A DNA stretch of 64,000 nucleotides, taken from assembly GCA_023267975.1 (NCBI GenBank), contig JALNLA010000004.1, positions 84,485 through 148,484 on the forward strand, read 5' to 3'. Numbering within the stretch: position 1 is the stretch's first letter; the number at the start of each line of letters is the position of its first letter. This document shows positions 1 through 8,106 of this stretch, piece by piece. The translations under genes and the position numbers were made by a program. Source of the DNA: Candidatus Terraquivivens ruidianensis. Lineage in GTDB: Archaea; Thermoproteota; Nitrososphaeria_A; Caldarchaeales; Wolframiiraptoraceae. The notes beneath the pieces are model-generated. The model was not told the DNA's origin, made no database searches, and saw only the letters and a list, made by a program, of their open reading frames with translations.

Positions 1-394
1 CTCCGTTTTTGTACGACTTATGCATCAATTCTACCTTATGAGGCAAAACCAGCGTTCTTTTAAAACCACCGCCGCCTTTTATGATTATGCGTTTACCCAA
101 CGTCAATACATTCACAGCGTCCTCAGGACCTGGAACTTGTGCTATTATACTTATACAATCGCCCTCGTCCAACACCTCATAGATGAAATCCTTTAATCCT
201 GACCTTTTGAGCATCTTACGAACCTCTATCATCCAATAGAATAGTATGAACGCTGTAGCCACTACCAAGACGATGCCTATGAATCCCCTTTGTAGCCTGA
301 GGGCAAGTATAACCATCACTAGCATGACGATAACTAATAACGTTACCGTCATGGGTCTGAGCTCATGAATCCTACGGTCCTTGCTGGCCTGCAT
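1..394 (-). CDS. Membrane-anchored small-heat-shock-like protein (C-terminus cut off by window edge)
   Basis: The frame is open from an ATG at 394 to the left edge with no stop, giving 131 codons; the gene is partial at its C-terminus. The N-terminal third is basic, then two hydrophobic stretches (about residues 16-32 and 38-55) predict membrane segments. The rest resembles an alpha-crystallin/Hsp20-like fold, with a VPGPEDAV stretch followed by a short beta-like IIIKGGGGFKR and a VLPHKV strand, as seen in archaeal Hsp20 proteins. Membrane anchoring of such a domain is inference from the hydrophobic segments. It is upstream of, and on the same strand as nothing visible before it; the next gene to the right is also on the minus strand and could be transcribed with it. 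Confidence 0.55.
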   Translation of the reverse strand, partial: MQASKDRRIHELRPMTVTLLVIVMLVMVILALRLQRGFIGIVLVVATAFILFYWMIEVRKMLKRSGLKDFIYEVLDEGDCISIIAQVPGPEDAVNVLTLGKRIIIKGGGGFKRTLVLPHKVELMHKSYKNG

Positions 395-416
395 GTTCCG
401 CACCGGCCACTACCGG

Positions 417-3224
417 CTACTTTAAGACGATAGATATATAATGCAATTCTACTACTCCGTCTTCTACTATAAGAACTCCGTATTTAATAATATTATCTTC
501 TGTCCATTCCAGCACCCTCTTCCCCACCCATTCCCCTATGAACGCCTGAACCATTTCCTTTACTTTCTCGTAGTCCTCAGCAGACTTCACGTTAACTTCG
601 CCTTCAAGGAAAACTAAGTGAGCATTTATCTTTTCAGGTCTCACCACGGTAACATTTGCATGTTCGAATAATGTTAGAATAAACTCTTTAACGTTAGAAA
701 GCTCTCGTTCACCCGTAGTAACCTCAGGAGGAGGCGTCTCTAATCCTGCTAACTTCAACAAGAATGCCCTGAATGCCATTTCAGGTGTAGATCCGAGACC
801 GACGTAGTATTCACCAGTAAAGGCAGCACCTACAGCAGCCACTGTACCAATTGTTGTTATGACACCCTCTGCTGGTGCTGTGTATACTGGAATGAAGTAA
901 ACTGGGTAGTCATCGATTTGGTATAGTATATTATCGCCTATTCTCGGGTTCCTAAGTAGAGTCTCCATCTGTTTAAAGACCGGGTCCCTTCTTAGAGCTT
1001 CAATAGCTGCCGTTGGACCTAAAAGCTTGACCGTCGATTCCAGAGGAACTTTGTAGACGATTACCTCACCAAGGTGAGGATAGTCATTTCTTATTACGGC
1101 ATAGCCCGCAAGGTTCTGTCCTAAAGCACCTTTAAGCTGTAAAGAGAGCATGCCAATGAACTCGATGTCTTCGAAACCGGGCGGTTGTGCATAGATGAAG
1201 TACGTCTCAAGATCTTTAGGAACTTCGAAGAACTCTCTTGCACCTATGAATGTGGCAGGGTCCCTGACGTGATACCTATTGTATATGCTAATCCTCCATT
1301 CAAATAACTCGACAGGATACCTAGCCTGTTTGTGCAACCAAGTAGGCACTTCTGTGCTGATGTACTCGGCATAAAGATTTTTAAATAACTCACTAAAGAA
1401 ATCGTCGCCTATTACTATGAGGTGTACTGTACCATCGTAGGCATCTATCAACGAATAACCAACGAAGCGTGTAAAGAATTCGCCCCTACTCCATGGCACG
1501 TTCTCGGCAGGTACTCTAAAGATAAGCGGCATCAACCAATAGGTCCTTTCACCGTCCGTCACTGGAAACATATCAACCCATGAGTCGCCCCATTGGTACG
1601 AAAAGTAAGGGAATAAAAGACCTACCCTGTCGTATACATCCTTATACCTCATTATGTGGACAGTTTTATCAGGATACGATAGCATGAACGTTATGTCAAA
1701 CAACCAGCTTAAAGGTGGCTGAGTATCTATACCACCCTTTCCTGAGTAGAAATGTCCAGTAACTTCCTTACTCGATTCTTCGCCAACTACATAAGCCGAC
1801 CAAGTGGTTGAAAGTAAACCACCTTCTCCATAGTAGATTTTACGCTGCTTGAAGAATTTGCTTGGGTCCGCAATCGTTCCGTCATACGCATTCAGTAAAA
1901 GAAAGCCACTCGGTACATGCGTATAAACCATGTGCTCGTTGAACCAACGGTCCTCAGGCTTTACGAATGCAGGCAGTATAGGCTTCATGGATGCGCTCCA
2001 GTAAAGCGTACCGTTGAACCTTATTATGTCCGAGTCTTCGAAGTCAACATACGGTATAAGACCTATCTCCGGTTTGAGTTTCGTGAATGCCGCATCCCAA
2101 TCCCATAACCTAACCTTTGATAATATGTTTTTATGTTCTTCGATGTATGAGGATATCGTCTCTTGGCGTATCTCTTTCATAGAAAAATTGTATGGCAATT
2201 CCTTAATCCTATCAAGTTCCGCCAGATAACGATTTACTGATATCTCTTGGACGACGTAAGGGCCCAGCCACTCTATTTTTCTCGCATCGGCTACGCTGTT
2301 CTGTATGGCGATAATGGAGCCTGCTAAAAGAGCAACAAGCACTATAGCACCGATTCTTACATAAATGTTCCCCAACCTGCCTAACTTGCGGGAGTCGAGG
2401 TATGCATAAATTGCAAATATTGCCGCAACCGTTATCATCGCGATAAGACTTACCTTCGTGTTGTAATCGATGTACGTTGTGAAGAATGAATTAAAAGCTG
2501 TCCAGAAAAGCCCAACTGCTATCAGCGCCTCTATCGTGGCAATCGGTATTACAACCCTGCCTTCCTCTAAATACTTTACGATTGAAGTACTGATGCACTT
2601 GACGAGGTGCGTTAAGCCTACCAGAACTATAAGTCTAACTCCTACTGCACCAAGTAACGGAGGTATAATGAGTAACAACGCCGGAAGCGCTGGTACGACC
2701 ATGTTTTGGGCGAACGTCTCATCAACAGGAGGGACGATGAACGGTAAGGGGAATATTCTCCAAACCTCACCCAGCCCTGGGTCCCATCCGTTTAGCATCG
2801 CTAGCACTGACATACCAAAGAGCGTGTTTGTGAAGAATATTGTTCCCACTATCGTTTTCGTTACCTGCCAAACGACGAAATTGCGTACGCTCATCTTGAA
2901 CCTTGAGAAGTCTATTGCATCAAGATAGACGAAGCTGGGACTTCTAACCATAGTCAGTAGCAGCTTGAAGAACCACCACAAAAGTGACCTTCTGTTTTTA
3001 AAATCAACCCTAAAGAAGGCTATTGCCGAAAGTGTCAGACCGCCAACTAACGCGTAGTAGAAAGGCCTTATGAAAAGTTCGCCGAACTCCACGAAGTTTA
3101 GGAATAAATTGATTGTCTGACTGCCGACTATGAAGAACATCAGCACGATTATTATCGCCGCTATTATCCTAACTACCCATTTTCTTGACGGTGTTCTTCT
3201 GCTCGGATAGTACTCTCGTCGCAT
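417..3224 (-). CDS. UPF0182 family integral membrane protein
   Basis: A 935-residue protein with about seven hydrophobic segments in the first 310 residues and a long extracytoplasmic-type domain after that. Length, the clustered N-terminal membrane segments and motifs such as YQWGDSW and LNAYDG fit the UPF0182 (COG1615) family of bacteria and archaea, whose function is unknown. The start ATG at 3224 is followed by a basic, proline-containing N-terminus before the first membrane segment. The downstream neighbour is the Hsp20-like fragment and the upstream neighbour is a TrmB-type regulator on the same strand only 32 bases away, so the three may be one transcription unit. No catalytic motif is evident. 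Confidence 0.8.
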   Translation of the reverse strand: MRREYYPSRRTPSRKWVVRIIAAIIIVLMFFIVGSQTINLFLNFVEFGELFIRPFYYALVGGLTLSAIAFFRVDFKNRRSLLWWFFKLLLTMVRSPSFVYLDAIDFSRFKMSVRNFVVWQVTKTIVGTIFFTNTLFGMSVLAMLNGWDPGLGEVWRIFPLPFIVPPVDETFAQNMVVPALPALLLIIPPLLGAVGVRLIVLVGLTHLVKCISTSIVKYLEEGRVVIPIATIEALIAVGLFWTAFNSFFTTYIDYNTKVSLIAMITVAAIFAIYAYLDSRKLGRLGNIYVRIGAIVLVALLAGSIIAIQNSVADARKIEWLGPYVVQEISVNRYLAELDRIKELPYNFSMKEIRQETISSYIEEHKNILSKVRLWDWDAAFTKLKPEIGLIPYVDFEDSDIIRFNGTLYWSASMKPILPAFVKPEDRWFNEHMVYTHVPSGFLLLNAYDGTIADPSKFFKQRKIYYGEGGLLSTTWSAYVVGEESSKEVTGHFYSGKGGIDTQPPLSWLFDITFMLSYPDKTVHIMRYKDVYDRVGLLFPYFSYQWGDSWVDMFPVTDGERTYWLMPLIFRVPAENVPWSRGEFFTRFVGYSLIDAYDGTVHLIVIGDDFFSELFKNLYAEYISTEVPTWLHKQARYPVELFEWRISIYNRYHVRDPATFIGAREFFEVPKDLETYFIYAQPPGFEDIEFIGMLSLQLKGALGQNLAGYAVIRNDYPHLGEVIVYKVPLESTVKLLGPTAAIEALRRDPVFKQMETLLRNPRIGDNILYQIDDYPVYFIPVYTAPAEGVITTIGTVAAVGAAFTGEYYVGLGSTPEMAFRAFLLKLAGLETPPPEVTTGERELSNVKEFILTLFEHANVTVVRPEKINAHLVFLEGEVNVKSAEDYEKVKEMVQAFIGEWVGKRVLEWTEDNIIKYGVLIVEDGVVELHYISIVLK

Positions 3225-3256
3225 GAAGCTTAAAGTTTATTCATTAATAGGCAACT

Positions 3257-4051
3257 TTAAACCTTTTTTACGACGCTTGCGTCGTTCCAAAGATAGTCGA
3301 AGTAGTCCCTAGCAAACTTTGCCAAGCTCGTATGATCTGACCATATGGCTATAGCCGGCCTCTTCCCATTTTCAGCCGCAAGGATTATCATAACCTCCTT
3401 TAAATCACGGACTGCGCCACCACCGAACATGTGCTCCCTGACCCTAACATCCGCAACCTCGGCCACTTTCTTTAGTGTCTGCTGCTCAACATCTGACGTG
3501 AGCATTATCTGCACTTTGCCGTTTCTCCCTTTGATTGCTGTAAAAAACGGTAGCAATGTACGTAAAAGCTCCTTAGGAAGAATTGGTGTTGCTAATAACA
3601 ACTCTCGTTCACAATTAGCGATAAGTTCCTTTAACTTAGCTAGAATGTTTTGTTCTCCCCTCAATATCCAAATATCTGGCCTTTCCTTAGCCCACCTGTT
3701 CTCGAAGACAGGCATGAGCTCGGATACTATTATATCACCATTTTGTTGGAACTTTTCTTCGAGCTTCAGCTTCATAACCTCGACGGCCGTAACGGGTGAT
3801 TTTGCATGATACTTTGCAGGTCTTCCACCCTCTACTTCAACCCATCCCTTCTCCTCCAAGCTCCCTAATACCTCGTAAATCTTTGAATAGGGTATCTCAG
3901 CTATATTGCTCAGCTCGCTAGCGGTCAATGGACCCATTTGGATAAGCGGAAGATAAGCCCTAATCTCGTAATCCGTAAGACCTAGGTTTTGCATCGCCTT
4001 TTTAACTCTCTCGCTGATAGTTATTTTGTCTGTTTTTTCAGTCCAACCCAT
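3257..4051 (-). CDS. TrmB-family transcriptional regulator
   Basis: A 264-residue protein with an N-terminal winged helix (about residues 10-80; LTDYEIRAYLPLIQMGPLTA… then ELSNIAEIPYSKIYEVLGSLEEKGW split across the recognition helix region) typical of TrmB regulators, followed by a phospholipase-D-like regulatory domain (about residues 120-255) with LLLATPILP. TrmB proteins bind sugars or other small ligands and control neighbouring genes; the ligand here cannot be read from sequence. The gene lies 32 bases upstream of the UPF0182 gene on the same strand, so it may regulate that gene and itself. The 215 bases to hypF on its other side are AT-rich and carry no gene I can see. Confidence 0.8.
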   Translation of the reverse strand: MGWTEKTDKITISERVKKAMQNLGLTDYEIRAYLPLIQMGPLTASELSNIAEIPYSKIYEVLGSLEEKGWVEVEGGRPAKYHAKSPVTAVEVMKLKLEEKFQQNGDIIVSELMPVFENRWAKERPDIWILRGEQNILAKLKELIANCERELLLATPILPKELLRTLLPFFTAIKGRNGKVQIMLTSDVEQQTLKKVAEVADVRVREHMFGGGAVRDLKEVMIILAAENGKRPAIAIWSDHTSLAKFARDYFDYLWNDASVVKKV

Positions 4052-4266
4052 ACAATCATAAATTTTAAGGATTGCTGCCTTATATCTGCTTCTCGGTTAC
4101 TATATTGGATAGTCTTCGAGACGTTCTATAACGTTCTTTATCTTAAGAGGGCTTATCAATAACTTAGCGTCGAAATCGTGACTAACTGCTCATATTGATA
4201 TGATAATTTTTCATAAAGCGCTGTCTAGAGATTATCTATTTTAAAACGAAGGATAAAACCATCACG

Positions 4267-6567
4267 CTAGCCATTTACCTTAGATGCGATCACTGCTTGA
4301 CCGAGCGAAAGTCCACCATCGCCAGGCGGAACTTTCGTGTTCATGTAGAACTTCAGTCCTCTGGTCTCAACTTTTCGTCGTATGGTCGCTGTTATTTGTT
4401 CGTTATATGCCACACCGCCCGTGAAAGCAATACTCCTTATTCCCTCTTTAGCAGCTATTTCCAGGGCAAGCTCAGCTAGGCCTGATGCCAAATAATTCTG
4501 GGCTGAGAAAGCAAGGTCTCTCACTTTTCTTGAATCCGGTCCCTTCATCACTATCTCCGCAATCGATTCTACCATGCACTTTGTCTTCAGGACTTTACCT
4601 TTTATTTCTGGCTTCAGTCCTAAGATATCTGAACCACCTATCGCTGCGGATTCAAGCTTCATGGCAGGTTCGCCCTCGTAGGTTCTCTCGTAACATGTAC
4701 CCAGTATTGCCGCAACGCTGTCTAGAACTCTACCAGCGCTGGAAGTTTTTACGCTCCTTCCATTCTTAATCTGCTTCAGTATTATCTCTGCCTCGACTTT
4801 TCCTCTTGGAAGTTTATCGGCATTCGAAAACAACCAATCTTCACATAAATCTGACCCGAAGAGAATTCCTGCAGCCATTCTCATAGGATACTTTGCGGCC
4901 AAGTCACCACCCGGCATTGGATGGTTTTCTAAATGACCCAAACGGCAGTAACCGTTATTATCACATAAAAGAACCTCACCACCCCATGCCAAGCCGTCAC
5001 TGCCATAGCCAAATCCATCGCACGCTATACCAACAACTTCATCTAACCCGTGCTCCGTCATTACTGAGGCAACATGTGCATGATGATGCTGGATAGCCAA
5101 CGTTGCTATTCCAAACCGCTCGGCCAGCTCTTCCGCAAGCCTAGTTGTCTGGAACCCAGGATGTAGGTCGTGGGCTATTAACTCTGGCTGTACTCTAATC
5201 AGCTTAGATAGGTGGTGAACTGCTGACTTCAAAAATTCATAAGTTTCCACACAATCTACGTCGCCTATATGCTGTGTTAAGAATGCCTTATCATCCATAA
5301 GTATGCAACCAGCGACGTTGAGCTCACCACCTAAAGCGATGACCCTTTTACCGTACTCATGCGGCAACTTAATTGGCTCTGGCGCATAACCTCTTGAACG
5401 GCGTATGTGGCTGACAGCTCCGTCGACTATCCTTATCACGGAGTCGTCACACCTGTTGACGATTTCTCGGTTGTGAAGGAGCATATAGTCGACATCCTTT
5501 CCAATCCTTACATAGGCCTCTTGATTTTGCGTGACTATCGGCTCGCCCGGCGGGTTGGCGCTAGTCATCACGTATGCTGGTTCTTTGCTGTTAAGCAACA
5601 GGAGAAGATGTAGTCCCGTGTACGGTAACATCACGCCTACGTTATGGAGACCGGGCGCTATCTCATCGGACAGATAATAATCCTCACTTTTACGTAGTAA
5701 AACGATGGGGCGCGCTGGAGAGGTGAGTAGCGCTTCCTCTTGGCTACTAACTATAGCAAAAGACTTTACTGTCTTTAAATCTTTAGCCATTATCGCAAAG
5801 GGCTTCTGTCGCCTATGCTTGACCTTCCTAAGCCTTATTATAGGCTCAGAGATTGTCGTTGCTGTTGCTACGTGGAAGCCACCGTTTCCCTTTATCGCTA
5901 CAATGTAACCTTCATCGATGAGCTTGGTCGCTTCCCTTATAGGGTCGTCGCATTCAAATAACCTTCCGTCGTTGGTCGTTAGATAAACTCTAGGCCCGCA
6001 CTTGGGGCATGCTATTGTTTGGGCGTGAAACCTCCTGTCTAAGGGGTCTTCATACTCAGTGCTACATGACCTACACATCGGAAAATCTCTCATGGACGTA
6101 TTATGTCTGTCATAGGGCGTGTCCAGTATCGTCGTAAACCTTGGCCCGCAGTTTGTGCACGTTATAAAAAAGTAGCCGAACCTCCTATCGGTAGGATTTA
6201 AGAGCTCTCTCACACAATCGTCGCATATTGCCACATCCGCTGGTACCACGGAGCCTGTGACTGAGCTTTGCTCTGAGCTCTTTAGTATCTTGAACTCTGC
6301 GAGCTCGTTCTTTGGTTCCGAATAGCTTACATCGATCTTGGTTATATGAGCTAAGGGTGGCTTCTCCTTAACCAGAGCATCTAAGAAGGACTTTATGTTC
6401 TGTTCGGGTCCTTCTACAACTATCCTAACAGATGCGTCCTTTAGGTTCTGGACGAATCCCTTAAGCCCCCTCTTAACGGCGATTCTGTAAACGAATGGCC
6501 TAAAGCCTACTCCCTGAACTATGCCCGAGACCCTGACCTCGGCCCTAACCTTTTCCATCAACCACAT
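4267..6567 (-). CDS. hypF: [NiFe]-hydrogenase maturation carbamoyltransferase HypF
   Basis: HypF converts carbamoyl phosphate to the thiocarboxamide that, with HypE, becomes the CN ligands of the [NiFe] site. At 766 residues it is full length. Domains in order: acylphosphatase (GIVQGVGFRPFVYR near residue 15-30), two zinc-finger pairs (CDDC/CTNC and CRSC/CPKC, about residues 115-190), a YrdC-like domain (about 205-390) and a Kae1/Tobramycin-carbamoyltransferase-like domain (about 400-766) with the HHHAH metal motif and DGFGYGSDG. It is on the minus strand, separate from the other hyp genes and divergent from the hdr-mvh operon, with which it shares a roughly 170-base intergenic region. A second in-frame ATG three codons in is an equally possible start. 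Confidence 0.95.
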   Translation of the reverse strand: MWLMEKVRAEVRVSGIVQGVGFRPFVYRIAVKRGLKGFVQNLKDASVRIVVEGPEQNIKSFLDALVKEKPPLAHITKIDVSYSEPKNELAEFKILKSSEQSSVTGSVVPADVAICDDCVRELLNPTDRRFGYFFITCTNCGPRFTTILDTPYDRHNTSMRDFPMCRSCSTEYEDPLDRRFHAQTIACPKCGPRVYLTTNDGRLFECDDPIREATKLIDEGYIVAIKGNGGFHVATATTISEPIIRLRKVKHRRQKPFAIMAKDLKTVKSFAIVSSQEEALLTSPARPIVLLRKSEDYYLSDEIAPGLHNVGVMLPYTGLHLLLLLNSKEPAYVMTSANPPGEPIVTQNQEAYVRIGKDVDYMLLHNREIVNRCDDSVIRIVDGAVSHIRRSRGYAPEPIKLPHEYGKRVIALGGELNVAGCILMDDKAFLTQHIGDVDCVETYEFLKSAVHHLSKLIRVQPELIAHDLHPGFQTTRLAEELAERFGIATLAIQHHHAHVASVMTEHGLDEVVGIACDGFGYGSDGLAWGGEVLLCDNNGYCRLGHLENHPMPGGDLAAKYPMRMAAGILFGSDLCEDWLFSNADKLPRGKVEAEIILKQIKNGRSVKTSSAGRVLDSVAAILGTCYERTYEGEPAMKLESAAIGGSDILGLKPEIKGKVLKTKCMVESIAEIVMKGPDSRKVRDLAFSAQNYLASGLAELALEIAAKEGIRSIAFTGGVAYNEQITATIRRKVETRGLKFYMNTKVPPGDGGLSLGQAVIASKVNG

Positions 6568-6665
6568 TAAATCTCTTTAAACCATAAGATATACTAGATG
6601 TTTGTTGTCTACTAGTAGTCAGGTTGATAATTAAAGTATTTACATAATTAGTTTTTTGTAAAGAG

Positions 6666-6680
6666 TTTATTATAAATATA
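6666..6680 (+). promoter_or_regulatory. Candidate TATA region for the hdr-mvh operon
   Basis: The hypF–hdrC intergenic stretch is strongly AT-rich and holds TTTATTATAAATATA, which resembles an archaeal TATA box. It lies about 50-60 bases before the Shine-Dalgarno-like AGGAGG at 6721. The assignment is by position and composition only; no transcription start is known. Confidence 0.35.
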
Positions 6681-6736
6681 CTTGAAATTTAAATCTAAGA
6701 GGTTTATCTCCTTTTTAATTAGGAGGCTGAGTCTTT

Positions 6737-7228
6737 ACGTTCAAATTCTCTTTAGAAGATGCGGTAAAGGAGCTTAGGCCGCAATTATGCTATCAATGCA
6801 TGAAATGCTCTAGTGGATGCACTGCCGCAAAGGTTGTTGACAAGTACAGACCCCACGAGATAGTAGCCTTGGTGAAGGCAGGCTATTCTGAGGAACTTAT
6901 AAACAGCGACGTGATATGGGCATGCTCAGTTTGTTTAAAATGCGTGGAATATTGTCCCCAAAGGGTCTCACCATTTGAGGTAGTAATGACCCTCAGGAAC
7001 GAAGCTATCACAAGGGGGATAACGCCTCCGAAATCCTTCGTCGAGATGGCAAAGTCTATAGTGAAGGTCGGCTACATACAAGAACCCATGTACATAATGT
7101 CGAAGGAGTTCGAAGAGGTTTCTAGGACAGAGCTAGGCTTACCAGAAATGCCAAAGCCGAAAGATATTGAAAAGTTTAAGCAGCATGTCCTATCGGTAGG
7201 TTTTGAAAGGCTAAGGGAGGTAGTTTGA
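6737..7228 (+). CDS. hdrC: Heterodisulfide reductase subunit C-like protein (HdrC)
   Basis: HdrC is the small ferredoxin-like subunit that passes electrons between HdrA and HdrB. Two [4Fe-4S] motifs are visible: CYQCMKCSSGC near the N-terminus and CSVCLKCVEYCP about 40 residues later. The first conventional start, ATG at 6800, falls inside the first motif and would remove its first two cysteines. The frame is open further upstream to a TGA at 6728-6730 but has no ATG, GTG or TTG there. A good AGGAGG lies at 6721-6726, so translation probably starts at an unusual codon (ACG at 6737 or GTC at 6731), or there is a small sequence error. I give 6737 as a working start. It overlaps hdrB by 4 bases. 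Confidence 0.8.
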   Translation, partial: TFKFSLEDAVKELRPQLCYQCMKCSSGCTAAKVVDKYRPHEIVALVKAGYSEELINSDVIWACSVCLKCVEYCPQRVSPFEVVMTLRNEAITRGITPPKSFVEMAKSIVKVGYIQEPMYIMSKEFEEVSRTELGLPEMPKPKDIEKFKQHVLSVGFERLREVV

Positions 7229-8106
7229 GAATGAAGTTTTTACTTTTCCTAGGTTGCACAACTGCAACAAAGCAATATGGTTATGAACTATCGCTAAGGG
7301 CCACGTTACCATTGCTGGGAGCAGAGTTAGAGTACCCTAAAGACATGAACTGTTGTGGAGTACCGATGAAGGGTATAAGTAAGTTTTATCCGTACTATGC
7401 GTGCGCGAGAATTCTGGCAATAGCTGAGTCGCAAGGTTTGGATGTCGTCGCACCGTGCAACGGTTGCCATCTAAACCTAACGGAAACTATTTACAAGCTA
7501 AAGCTGAACCCGTCGCTTATGGGTGCGGTGAACGAGCTTCTTAAAGAGGAAGGGTTGAAGTACATGGGTAAAGCGACGGTTTATCATCCGGTAGAAGTTC
7601 TGCATGATAAAGTAGGTGTTGAGAAGATAACATCTGCGATAAAGAGAAAGTTGCCGGAAATACCAGTTTCTTCCCATCCCGGTTGTCACCTACTTAGGCC
7701 AACGGAATTCCCGAGACCGGAGGTAAGAAATGGACCGCTCAAGCTAGACAGGTTGATTGAGGCCATAGGTCTTAAGGCAAGAGACTACCCTGAGAAGTAC
7801 GAATGTTGTGGAGCGGCTATGATTCCCTATTCGCCTGAGGCGGCGATAAGGGTTGTAGCCCTCAGAATAAAGAGGGCATTGGCCGCAGGTTCGAGGGCAA
7901 TAACCAGCTTGTGCCCATATTGTATAGACATGCTTGACGGAAAGCAGGATGCCGCTAAGACGATAACTGGTGACCAAAACCTTTCAATCCCAGCACTTTA
8001 CTATACACAATTATTGGGCCTTGCGTTAGGCTTGAATGAAAGAGAATTAGGAACAAACCTCAACATGAGTCCGGTTGAGGTTTTGCTTGAGGAGGTGAAG
8101 GTTTAA
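7225..8106 (+). CDS. hdrB: Heterodisulfide reductase subunit B-like protein (HdrB)
   Basis: HdrB carries the noncubane [4Fe-4S] clusters that cleave a disulfide. Two CCG-type cysteine-rich domains are present: LGCTT then CCGVPMKG then CNGCH in the first half, and GCH then CCGAAMIP then CPYC in the second half. At 293 residues it matches the family. The TTG at 7225 overlaps the hdrC stop, but the ATG at 7231 is a good alternative with a GGGAGG about 10 bases upstream. It is followed with a one-base overlap by hdrA. In methanogens the substrate is CoM-S-S-CoB; no methanogenesis gene is visible here, so the physiological disulfide is open, and the nearby lipoyl-protein genes make a lipoyl disulfide a candidate. 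Confidence 0.92.
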   Translation: MRMKFLLFLGCTTATKQYGYELSLRATLPLLGAELEYPKDMNCCGVPMKGISKFYPYYACARILAIAESQGLDVVAPCNGCHLNLTETIYKLKLNPSLMGAVNELLKEEGLKYMGKATVYHPVEVLHDKVGVEKITSAIKRKLPEIPVSSHPGCHLLRPTEFPRPEVRNGPLKLDRLIEAIGLKARDYPEKYECCGAAMIPYSPEAAIRVVALRIKRALAAGSRAITSLCPYCIDMLDGKQDAAKTITGDQNLSIPALYYTQLLGLALGLNERELGTNLNMSPVEVLLEEVKV

